A model generated the notes under the pieces. That model was not told the origin of the DNA and did not search any database. It was given only the letters and a program-made list of their open reading frames with translations. 64,000 nucleotides of DNA from Gp1-AA145 sp963757135. Its GTDB lineage: Bacteria; Acidobacteriota; Terriglobia; Terriglobales; Acidobacteriaceae. The stretch is from assembly GCA_963757135.1 (NCBI GenBank), contig CAVWQE010000010.1, positions 248,001-312,000 on the forward strand. The letters run 5' to 3'. Shown piece after piece: positions 22,533 to 30,670 of the stretch. Position 1 is the stretch's first letter. The number at the start of each line of letters is the position of its first letter. Made by a program: the position numbers and the translations under genes.

Positions 22533-23906
22533 ATGCCCGCTAGCAACTTCATTCTCGAACGCATCGCCGCCAACAAAGACGCGCCTGCGCTTTTCTGGCG
22601 CGGGCAAACCTATGACGGTAACTGGCTAGCGCAGCAGGTTTCGCGAGATATTGAGTGGCTGCAACGGGAAGGAATCCAAGGCGGCTCAGTCGTAATCCTG
22701 ACGGGCGATTACTCGCCGCGGAATGTGGCGCTCCTCCTCGCACTGATTGAACTCAATGCGGTCATGGCGCCGTTACTGCCATTGAGCCTTGCCAAGACCC
22801 CGGCACTGGTCGATCTGGTGAACCCATCCTTTCAGATCGAGGGAACTCACGACGGCGAGGCAGTCGTTCATCGGCACCCGCAGGCAGAACTTCATCCGTT
22901 AATTCGCACTTTGCAGGATCGGGGCGGTCCTGGTTTGATTCTCTTCACTTCAGGCTCAACCGGGATGCCGAAGGGTGTCGTGCACGATTTCGGCCGTCTG
23001 TTGCAGAAATTTCAGAAGCCGCGTCCTGCCATGCGCACATTAAATTTTCTCCTTTTCGACCACTGGGGCGGCCTGAACACTCTGCTGCATTGCCTATCCA
23101 ACAACAGTTCAGTGGTTTTGCCTGAGAATCGCACTCCCGAGCACATCTGCAAATTGCTCGAACAGCACCAGGTGGAACTCCTTCCGGCGTCCCCGACGTT
23201 CTTAAATTTGCTTCTGTTGAGCCGCGCATACGAAGGACGCGACCTGAGTTCGCTTCGCCTGATTACCTACGGTTCCGAGCCCATGCCGAGCACGACGCTG
23301 GCAGCGCTGAGGCATGTGTTTCCCAACGTAGAACTGCGGCAGACTTATGGGCTGATTGAACTCGGCGTCCTTCGCGCTAAATCCATGTCGAGCGATTCTC
23401 TCTTCGTCAAAGTCGGTGGCGAAGGTTACGACTTGCGTGTAGTGGATGGCGTTCTGCAGATCAAGGCCGACGCGGCCATGCTCGGTTATTTGAATGCACC
23501 CAGCCCATTCACAGAAGACGGTTACTTCATTACCGGTGATCGCGTCGAGCAGGAGGGAGACTATCTTCGCTTTCTTGGCCGCGACTCAGAACTGATCAAC
23601 GTCGGCGGACAGAAGGTCTTTCCGGCGGAAGTTGAAGCAGTGCTTCTGGAGTGTGACGTGGTCGGCGAAGTTGTCGTTTACGGACAGCCGAACCCAATCA
23701 CGGGCAAGATTGTCTGTGCCGACGTGCAACTGCGCGGCGCCCACGACGAATCCGAAGCCCGCCGGGCGCTTAAGAAATTCTGCGCCCAGCGCCTGGAGCC
23801 ATTCAAAGTGCCGGTAAAAATCCGTTTCGTGGAAAGCGGGCTCACCAGCGATCGCATGAAGCGGCTCCGCATAGGACGCGAAGCATCTGAAACTGAACAA
23901 GCATAA
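22533..23906 (+). CDS. AMP-dependent acyl-CoA/ACP ligase
   Basis: This is an ANL-superfamily adenylating enzyme of about 457 residues. It has the P-loop LFTSGSTGMPKG, a YGLIELG motif in place of YGxTE, GDRVEQEGDYLRFLGR and the hinge region. The family activates a carboxylic acid with ATP and transfers it to CoA or a carrier. ATG at 22,533 is used here; GTG at 22,524, overlapping the ketosynthase stop, is an equally good alternative. It lacks carrier and condensation domains, unlike the NRPS adenylation domains around it. It is last in the group and converges with the A-T-TE gene after 15 bp. It probably activates the starter acid of the cassette. Confidence 0.88.
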   Translation: MPASNFILERIAANKDAPALFWRGQTYDGNWLAQQVSRDIEWLQREGIQGGSVVILTGDYSPRNVALLLALIELNAVMAPLLPLSLAKTPALVDLVNPSFQIEGTHDGEAVVHRHPQAELHPLIRTLQDRGGPGLILFTSGSTGMPKGVVHDFGRLLQKFQKPRPAMRTLNFLLFDHWGGLNTLLHCLSNNSSVVLPENRTPEHICKLLEQHQVELLPASPTFLNLLLLSRAYEGRDLSSLRLITYGSEPMPSTTLAALRHVFPNVELRQTYGLIELGVLRAKSMSSDSLFVKVGGEGYDLRVVDGVLQIKADAAMLGYLNAPSPFTEDGYFITGDRVEQEGDYLRFLGRDSELINVGGQKVFPAEVEAVLLECDVVGEVVVYGQPNPITGKIVCADVQLRGAHDESEARRALKKFCAQRLEPFKVPVKIRFVESGLTSDRMKRLRIGREASETEQA

Positions 23907-23921
23907 ACTTTGCTGTCGGGA

Positions 23922-26663
23922 TTACGCCGCGTCCTTCGGTCTCTCGGCTTCGGCCTGAACTCGCTTGCCGAGTTCCGCGGCGGCAGGTCGGGGTTTTTCA
24001 ACCGTAATGCGGGCCTCGTCGATGAATCGCATCAACTGAGCGGCGACACTCTCAACCAGTGGCTCATTCAGGATGTCGCGACGAGTCCTCTGCTCGGAAG
24101 CACTTCCAACTACGATATCTTCCACTTCGCTGGCCAGCTTCGACCACCCCATGCCAGGATCGTGATCGTACAGCCCCCCACCGCGAAAAATAGCCAGCTT
24201 GCCATGCAGGAATCGCGGACGGTACTCCTTCTCGGCGGCAGTAAGCGAACGCACGATGTACAGCTCACGCCATTTCTGCGGAACCGGAACGCCGGCGGCG
24301 TTCATCACGCGGCAACCGATTTTATGCACCACCGTTCTGCCGCGATAGAACAGTTTCTCTGCCCGCCAACGCACCGCGCCCTGGAGCTTTCCGATGGCGG
24401 TTTTCTTCATGGCGGGCTTGGCAACTTGGTGCGTGCGTTCAGGTGCGTAGGCCCGTTCTCCAGCAGGACGGTTAAAACGCAGCGGCGCGCTAAACATTGC
24501 GACCAGCCCGGTCGCATTGCCTTGTTGCTGAAGCTGCTGCGCCATTTCGAAGGCCACATTTCCCCCGAAACAATAGCCGCCGACAAAGTACGGACCCTGA
24601 GGCTGAACCTTTCTCATTTCGGAAATGTAATGCGAAGCCATGGCCTCGATGGTCGTTCGCTCGATTCGCCCTCCATCTACCCCCTGCGGCTGGAACGCAT
24701 AGAAAGGCTGGTCGTTGCCCATCGCCTGAGCGAGCCGATGCAGGAACAGAGTTCCTCCAGTTCCGCCATGCACACAGAAAAATGGTGGCCGCGATCCCGA
24801 TGGATGAATTTCAACGACAGTGTGAAACTCGAAGTCAGACTTCTCGTCGCGAAGCTTTTTGGCGAGTTGCTCAATCGTGGGAGTCTCAAACAGCGCCGCC
24901 AGCGGAACATCTTCACCAAACATTCGCGAGATTTGCATGAACAATTTGGCGGCCAGAATTGACCGCCCTCCCAAGTCGAAGAAGCTGGTGCGAACACCAA
25001 TTGGCCTGATACTGAGAATTTGTTCCCACATCGCAGTCAGCTTGCGCTCAACGTCATTCCGCGGCGCAACGTATTCATTGCGGTCGCTGAAGTCTGCGGC
25101 TTGGGGGGCGGGCAGCGCCTTACGGTCCACCTTCGCGTTCGGCGTCATGGGGAAGTTTTGTAACTCGACAAATGCCGATGGGACCATATAGTCGGGCAAC
25201 TGCTGTGACAGATGCTCGCGCAAATCTGAAATGCCCGGCTCTTTGCCCGCGCCAAACACGAGGTAAGCCGCGAGAAACTTTTCTCCCGGACGGTCCTCGC
25301 GGGCCACGACTACGGCTTGCTTTACATTCGCATGCTGCTCAAGTACTGCTTCAACTTCGCCAAGTTCAATCCGAAAGCCGCGAATCTTGACCTGATTATC
25401 AATGCGCCCGAGGTACTCGACATTTCCATCGGGGCGGAGCCGAGCCATGTCCCCGGTGCGATACATCCGTGCACCGCGAATATTCGAGAAGGGATCGGAG
25501 ACAAATCTTTCCGCAGTCAATCCCGGACGATCGAAATAGCCGCGTGCCAGGCCATCGCCACCGATGTAGAGTTCGCCTTCAGTTTCCGCCGTGAGTAATT
25601 GGCGGTCACTGCCCAGCACATAAAGCGTTGTATTCGCGATCGGATGGCCGATAGGTATGGACCGCTCTTCATCGCCACGCACCCGATAAACGCTCGACCA
25701 GATGGTGGTTTCAGTGGGCCCATACAAATTCCAGACCGACTGAGCGCGCCTCACCAGTTCGCGCGCCAGTTCGGGTGAGAGAGCTTCTCCGCCGCAAAAT
25801 ATCCGCAGATCGGGTTTGCCACTCCAGCCGGATTCAACCAGCAGGCGCCAGGTTGCCGGAGTCGCCTGCATCACGGTCGCGCCCGATTCGCCGAGCAAGC
25901 TTGCCAAAGCACGCCCGTCCTGAGTTGATTCGCGCGTGGCCACAACCAGGCCCGCTCCGGTGATCAGAGGCAGATATATTTCGAGTCCAGCGATATCGAA
26001 GCTCAGGGTTGTGACCGCGACGAGCACATCTTCCTTGCTCAGACCCGGCTCCCGCTGCATCGACAAAAGAAAGTTCACAACACTGCGATGCTCGATCTGA
26101 ACTCCTTTTGGCCGTCCCGTTGAACCCGAGGTGTAAATCACGTATGCGAGATTAGAGGGATTCGGTAATGTTGGGGCCTCAACGCTCGCCTTCACTGTAG
26201 CCAGTTCGGCGTTCAAGACGACCAGTTCCGGGGCGGTTGCGGAAAGCGAATCACGAAGCCCTTCTTCGGTCACCAACAACTGCACACGAGCGTCTTCGAG
26301 AATGTATTGAATCCGGTCGCGCGGATAGGCCGGATCAAGCGGAACGTAGGCGCCGCCTGCTTTCAAAATTCCGAGCAGACCAACTACCATTTCCGCCGAC
26401 CTTTCGACGCACAGCCCGACCAGAACGTCCGGCTTAACGCCCTTTTCCCGCAACAACTCCGCAAGTTGACTTGAGCGGGCGTCGAGCTCTGCGTAAGTCA
26501 GGCTCACGTCCCCACAAATCACGGCCGTGGACTGCGGAACACGGCGTGCGGTCTCCTCAAAAAGCTGGTGAACGCAAAGCTTGGGTACGGAGTCAGTCGA
26601 AGCCGATCGGGAAGAGGAACCTGAAACGCCCACAACAGTGGATGGAGAACTCAAGGGGAACAC
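23922..26663 (-). CDS. NRPS termination protein A(Gly-like)-T-TE
   Basis: This is a 913-residue protein with an adenylation domain (about 30-530, TSGSTGRPKG, FDIAGLEIY), carrier (DLGGRSILAA, near 575) and type I thioesterase (about 640-880). Pocket residues read D-I-L-Q-F-G-L-I-W-K, one change from the glycine code. The thioesterase nucleophile is Cys rather than Ser (GGYCFGG). At the usual place of the catalytic His, before ILNEP, the sequence reads TRRD with no His, so its activity may be altered. GTG at 26,663 is the longest start; TTG at 26,654 lies 8 nt after AAGGAG and may be the real one. There is no condensation domain, so a C domain ending the upstream partner must serve this module. 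It should release or cyclise the finished peptide. Confidence 0.9.
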   Translation of the reverse strand: MFPLSSPSTVVGVSGSSSRSASTDSVPKLCVHQLFEETARRVPQSTAVICGDVSLTYAELDARSSQLAELLREKGVKPDVLVGLCVERSAEMVVGLLGILKAGGAYVPLDPAYPRDRIQYILEDARVQLLVTEEGLRDSLSATAPELVVLNAELATVKASVEAPTLPNPSNLAYVIYTSGSTGRPKGVQIEHRSVVNFLLSMQREPGLSKEDVLVAVTTLSFDIAGLEIYLPLITGAGLVVATRESTQDGRALASLLGESGATVMQATPATWRLLVESGWSGKPDLRIFCGGEALSPELARELVRRAQSVWNLYGPTETTIWSSVYRVRGDEERSIPIGHPIANTTLYVLGSDRQLLTAETEGELYIGGDGLARGYFDRPGLTAERFVSDPFSNIRGARMYRTGDMARLRPDGNVEYLGRIDNQVKIRGFRIELGEVEAVLEQHANVKQAVVVAREDRPGEKFLAAYLVFGAGKEPGISDLREHLSQQLPDYMVPSAFVELQNFPMTPNAKVDRKALPAPQAADFSDRNEYVAPRNDVERKLTAMWEQILSIRPIGVRTSFFDLGGRSILAAKLFMQISRMFGEDVPLAALFETPTIEQLAKKLRDEKSDFEFHTVVEIHPSGSRPPFFCVHGGTGGTLFLHRLAQAMGNDQPFYAFQPQGVDGGRIERTTIEAMASHYISEMRKVQPQGPYFVGGYCFGGNVAFEMAQQLQQQGNATGLVAMFSAPLRFNRPAGERAYAPERTHQVAKPAMKKTAIGKLQGAVRWRAEKLFYRGRTVVHKIGCRVMNAAGVPVPQKWRELYIVRSLTAAEKEYRPRFLHGKLAIFRGGGLYDHDPGMGWSKLASEVEDIVVGSASEQRTRRDILNEPLVESVAAQLMRFIDEARITVEKPRPAAAELGKRVQAEAERPKDAA

Positions 26664-27184
26664 TCCTTAGCGCAAATGTTTGTTGCGTTGCTGGGCAGCT
26701 CTGGTTATCTAAGAAAACGTTTAAATGTCAGCTAAAACCCGGATGCTACTGCCCGATTAGCCGGATAGCCGGGGTAATCTCACGTTCAAACAAGGAAAGT
26801 TGAGGGAAACTCCTGAAAATGCACTGTGATACGTGCAATTACCCGCGACGACTCGGCCAAATGCCGCTCTGAGAGCCGGATTCGTCGGTTCTGCAAGGGC
26901 GTCTCACTGCATTTGTTTCGAAGATTTGTTGACCGGAAAATGGTGCAGAACCAACAAAGTCTGTCCTCGACTAAAAGCGTTTTTCCTGTCCCTTTAGTGG
27001 GGTAACTCGTTCTGGTTCCGTGGTACGATTCGGCCGTGGGCAGGGTACTTCTTATTGTTCCGCATTTCGGGGGCCCGGTTTGCGTCCCACTCGGCATAGG
27101 TTCGTCGGCTGGAGGTTCCGCCACCGCTGAGTCGGAACGCGGTTCGCGTACCCGCTATTCTGATGACATCAACCAAATCTTGCG
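26664..27184. other. Non-coding region between divergent NRPS genes
   Basis: About 520 bp lie between the divergent A-T-TE gene and a possible small reading frame. The region should carry promoters for both directions. It contains AT-rich patches (26,690-26,730 and 26,980-27,000), but I could not assign a clear promoter, operator or terminator. Confidence 0.4.
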
Positions 27185-27388
27185 GTGGCCCCTTATATCG
27201 TTGATCGCGATATGTCTGCAGGTGACCGTTTCGATCGCTTCGAAAGGTTTGTCAACACCACACGTGAACCGGACATACCCAACCCGTACAGCGTTTATGA
27301 ATGGATTGGAGCCGAGGGCTGCTGGAAAACCATGGGACACTCGATCCATTGGGACATTGAAACCAGTATGATGGCGCTGAACGCATAA
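27185..27388 (+). CDS. Possible small protein upstream of the FkbH gene
   Basis: This 67-codon frame starts with GTG; an ATG at 27,212 would give 58 residues. It is rich in Asp, Glu, Trp and Tyr (for example SVYEWIGAEGCWK) and ends 21 bp before the FkbH start. No ribosome-binding site is obvious and no family is recognised. It is not MbtH-like. It may be a chance reading frame. Confidence 0.3.
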   Translation: MAPYIVDRDMSAGDRFDRFERFVNTTREPDIPNPYSVYEWIGAEGCWKTMGHSIHWDIETSMMALNA

Positions 27389-27409
27389 AACCTCAAACGT
27401 GAGAGGCGT

Positions 27410-29452
27410 ATGAGCACCGGCGTTACCCAATCCCCTTCCGCAGCACTCAATATCCGGATTGCGGCCAATTTCACCATTGAGCCGATCGAAGAGTTCCTTG
27501 CCTACTGGATGAAGACTCTCGGGATCCGGTTCGAGTTGCGGATCGCTCCCTACAATCAGGTTTTCCAGCAATTGCTTGAAGGGGGCCTGCTCCGCACTAA
27601 TCGCGGTGGGGTCAATCTAGTCGCTTTAGATATGGACGCCTGGTTGCCGGAAGGCCCCATCGGCGGTGCTCAATCAAAGCTTGATCGCGCCGTCGCCGAC
27701 CTGCTGTCAGTTCTTCGCACAGCGGGGAGCGATGGCGCGGGCGGTGCAGTTCTGTTGTTTCCCCAGGCGCCTTCTGACGATGAACGTTCCGCAGTCATTA
27801 ACTCGGCGAAAGCTGAAATCGTGAAAGAGTGCGAGTCAATTCCAGGCTGGAGCGCGGTTGATCTCTCCGATGCGGTTACGCAGTATGCCGTCTCCGAGGC
27901 GCGTGATCCGTTTACGGACGAGTTGGGCAATATTCCATTCACCGAAGAGATGTATGTGGCCGCGGCGAGCGCAGCCGCGCGCTGGATTCGCGCGGCCTGC
28001 ACCAAACCGCGCAAAGTTATCGTGCTCGACTGCGATCAGACATTGTGGCAGGGAGTTTATGGCGAAGGCACGATGGCGGTAACGCCGCCTTACCACAAGC
28101 TCCAGGAATTCATGCTTCGTCAGCGCGAGCAAGGGATGCTCCTGGCTCTGGTAAGCAAGAACAACGAGGCTGATGTGCTGGAAGCTCTCGATTCCGGTTC
28201 CTGTGCGTTGCGCTCGGAGCACTGTGCCGCATGGCAGATCAACTGGCAATCCAAGTCAGAGAATCTTCAGACCCTGTCCGATGATCTCGGCCTGGCGCTC
28301 AACAGCTTCATTTTCGTAGATGACAATCCGCTCGAGTGCATGGAAGTACGCAATCGGTGTCCAGAAGTGCTAACGATTCAGTTGCCGTCCGCTCCCAGTT
28401 CCATTCCTGCGTTTCTCGATCACATGTGGATATTCGACCGGATCGGAACAACCGAGGAGGACCGCAGCCGCGCTGTAATGTACGCCGCGGAGCGGCAGCG
28501 CAACGAGCTGAGTAAGAAGACGCTGACCACAGAGGAGTTTCTCGCCAGCCTGCAAATCGAAATTCAATTTGCGCGCTGCGCCGAGAGTGACTTCGGTCGC
28601 GTCGCCCAGCTTACCCATCGGACGACACAACTCAACATGACCGGCGCATTGCACACAGAACAGAGTCTGTCCTCACTATTGACTGATGGCCACCACGAAT
28701 GTTGGACGGTCCGCGTTAAAGATGTATTCGGAGATTATGGACTGGTCGGAGTCACGCTGTTCGAAGTGAAGGACTCTGCTCTGCGAATGGAAGTTTTTTT
28801 GATGAGCTGTCGCGCACTCGGCCGGCGTGTTGAACATTCCATCATTGAGAAACTCAAGCAACTCGCGATCGAGCGTGGTGCAGATCGCATCGTCATCCCG
28901 GTTGTGCCGACTGCCAGGAACCGCCCAGCGCGCGAGTTCCTTGCGAGCCTGTGCGGCGTTTCGGCTGATGCGCAAGATCCATTTGAATGCGTTCTTTCTG
29001 CGGCCGGTGATACCTCCGAGTGGCGGCCGACAGGGCAGAGCATTTCGGAACCATCGATGAAGCCGCCTGCTTCCGCCAAACTCCCGGTTGTAACCGACGA
29101 AGAAGGCATCCTGGGGCAGATAGCGAACGAGATGCAGAGCGTAGCATCTGTTATCGCGGCCATCCGTGAGCGTAAGAAGGCTCGGCCCGTGACGGCTGGT
29201 GCGCTGGTTCCGCCTGGCAATCCTGTAGAGGAGACGCTGGTCACTATCTGGTCGGATGTTTTGGAGATCGAGCCGATCGGGATTCGAGATAATTTCTTCG
29301 ACTTCGGCGGCCAATCGCTTCGAGCGACCAGAGTTCTAACCCGCGTGCGGGCTGAATTGGGAGTCGAACTAAGCCTGACGGCCCTGTTCAAAACTCCGAC
29401 GATTGAAGCCATGGCGGCAGAGATCGCGGAGATGCAGCCGATGCGTTCTTAA
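27410..29452 (+). CDS. FkbH-like HAD/GNAT loading protein fused to a carrier domain
   Basis: This 680-residue protein has an N-terminal FkbH region (1-190), a HAD IIIC core with DCDQTLW (motif I), LVSKNN (motif II) and VDDNPLE (metal-binding acids), a GNAT-like part (about 365-520) and a C-terminal carrier domain with DFGGQSLRA near residue 628. FkbH enzymes dephosphorylate 1,3-bisphosphoglycerate and load the glyceryl group onto a carrier thiol. With its own carrier attached, this is a self-contained glyceryl loader, probably a starter unit. All HAD motifs are intact, unlike the two relatives in the window. ATG at 27,410 follows GAGAGG. It converges with the HAD-less relative (stop at 29,483). 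Confidence 0.9.
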   Translation: MSTGVTQSPSAALNIRIAANFTIEPIEEFLAYWMKTLGIRFELRIAPYNQVFQQLLEGGLLRTNRGGVNLVALDMDAWLPEGPIGGAQSKLDRAVADLLSVLRTAGSDGAGGAVLLFPQAPSDDERSAVINSAKAEIVKECESIPGWSAVDLSDAVTQYAVSEARDPFTDELGNIPFTEEMYVAAASAAARWIRAACTKPRKVIVLDCDQTLWQGVYGEGTMAVTPPYHKLQEFMLRQREQGMLLALVSKNNEADVLEALDSGSCALRSEHCAAWQINWQSKSENLQTLSDDLGLALNSFIFVDDNPLECMEVRNRCPEVLTIQLPSAPSSIPAFLDHMWIFDRIGTTEEDRSRAVMYAAERQRNELSKKTLTTEEFLASLQIEIQFARCAESDFGRVAQLTHRTTQLNMTGALHTEQSLSSLLTDGHHECWTVRVKDVFGDYGLVGVTLFEVKDSALRMEVFLMSCRALGRRVEHSIIEKLKQLAIERGADRIVIPVVPTARNRPAREFLASLCGVSADAQDPFECVLSAAGDTSEWRPTGQSISEPSMKPPASAKLPVVTDEEGILGQIANEMQSVASVIAAIRERKKARPVTAGALVPPGNPVEETLVTIWSDVLEIEPIGIRDNFFDFGGQSLRATRVLTRVRAELGVELSLTALFKTPTIEAMAAEIAEMQPMRS

Positions 29453-29482
29453 CTTCCTTAGCTGGTTTTGTTGCAAACTGAT

Positions 29483-30670
29483 TCAGTGAGCGCTGTGCGC
29501 CGTTTTCTCCGACTCTGCCACGGTCAGCTTCCACACCCCGGGGCTTACAGCCTTGGCGTTAATTCGCGTCTCGGCTTCATCCACCGCAAGAACGAATCGT
29601 GTATCCGAATCGCGTTCCGCAACTGATTGCAGAAATGCGTGGATGGGTTGATTGCGCGCACTGGGTCGATATTCAAAAATCACTCGAGAGCAGCCGCGCT
29701 CTTTCGCCATTCGCGCCAATTCCAGAACGATGGCATATTCCACCTGCTTGCCCAGCACCGGACAACTGAGCGACATCCAATCCACAACCAACGCGGTGTC
29801 AGATTTGTGATAAACGATCACGCCCGAGGGCCCATGATCTGCCAATCGGTCCGAGGCCGAAACCACCACGCAGCACTGAGACGCGACCACGGCATTCACC
29901 TCGCTGTCAGAAATATTTGGTTGCTCGCCGGTCAGCGAGAATGAAGCCGAGCTTCTGATGACGTGGTCCACATGATGCCGGTCCGTAGCCTGCGCCGCCC
30001 TGAGTTCGATCCGAACTTGCAATCCAGCGAGGTAGGCGGCCAGTTCCGGCGATGCGCCAGATGTGGCGGGCGCAGAACCCGAGTGGCTGGCAAGTGTGCG
30101 CGCTACCTCGCTCCCTACTGATTCTCCAACGCTCTCGAAAGCGTCCTTCGTGAACGGGATGGTATGGGCTTGATCTGACGCGCGGTCTTCGAAACTTGGC
30201 GAGAGCAGAGCCGGCCAATTCATGCTGTTGATTTGTGCCACATTCCCAACACGTGCGGAAAGCAGATTGGTATAGGTTCTGCAGAGTGCGGTCAGTTTGT
30301 AGTGTTCGGCCACCCACCCGGTTGAGGGACAGCACAGAAACCACACCGGGTTTCCGCGGTGGGCAAGAATTGAGAGCTCGCTGGCAAATTCTTTCACTTT
30401 GACTTTCAGTTCTTCGCGTGCCCAAGCGTCTCCCGATTTTTCCGAGAGCAAACCGTCGCGCAGCCAATCTTCAACGCGAACCAGCACAATTGTTCCTGAA
30501 ATATGCTCCGTATCAGAGCCGGGCGCCACCATGTACCGGCTCATCTCTGCCCGTTCAGTAAACCCGATACTAGCCTCGACTCCCACGCTCGAAAGTGCGC
30601 GCATCAGCGCAGGCTTAATAGGATTGGCATCGAAGCTTGACAGCAGCTGCAGATGAATTGCGGATTCCAT
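29483..30670 (-). CDS. FkbH-related protein lacking the HAD core
   Basis: This is a 395-residue protein. Its N-terminal ~190 residues resemble the N-terminal part of FkbH proteins (hydrophobic VLVRVEDWL, and SFEDRAS through FTKDAF). Its C-terminal ~170 residues match their GNAT-like part (SASFSLTGE, LADHGPSGVIVYH, LSCPVLGKQVEYAI). The ~180-residue HAD domain expected between them, with DxDxT and the DD motif, is missing. It therefore cannot act as a phosphatase. It may be a carrier-binding or acyltransferase-only helper, or a relic. ATG at 30,670 overlaps the stop of the upstream synthetase (TGATG), so the two are translationally coupled, which argues for retained function. Confidence 0.75.
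   Translation of the reverse strand: MESAIHLQLLSSFDANPIKPALMRALSSVGVEASIGFTERAEMSRYMVAPGSDTEHISGTIVLVRVEDWLRDGLLSEKSGDAWAREELKVKVKEFASELSILAHRGNPVWFLCCPSTGWVAEHYKLTALCRTYTNLLSARVGNVAQINSMNWPALLSPSFEDRASDQAHTIPFTKDAFESVGESVGSEVARTLASHSGSAPATSGASPELAAYLAGLQVRIELRAAQATDRHHVDHVIRSSASFSLTGEQPNISDSEVNAVVASQCCVVVSASDRLADHGPSGVIVYHKSDTALVVDWMSLSCPVLGKQVEYAIVLELARMAKERGCSRVIFEYRPSARNQPIHAFLQSVAERDSDTRFVLAVDEAETRINAKAVSPGVWKLTVAESEKTAHSAH

Noticed and set aside
23910..24962. A 350-codon plus-strand frame opposite the A-T-TE gene
   Set aside because: It lies wholly antisense to a well-conserved NRPS gene and shows no domain; long antisense frames are common in this G+C-rich sequence.
26664..27409. A possible MbtH-like gene upstream of the FkbH gene
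   Set aside because: The small frame at 27,185-27,388 lacks the MbtH signature with its conserved Trp and Pro spacing, so no MbtH call is made.
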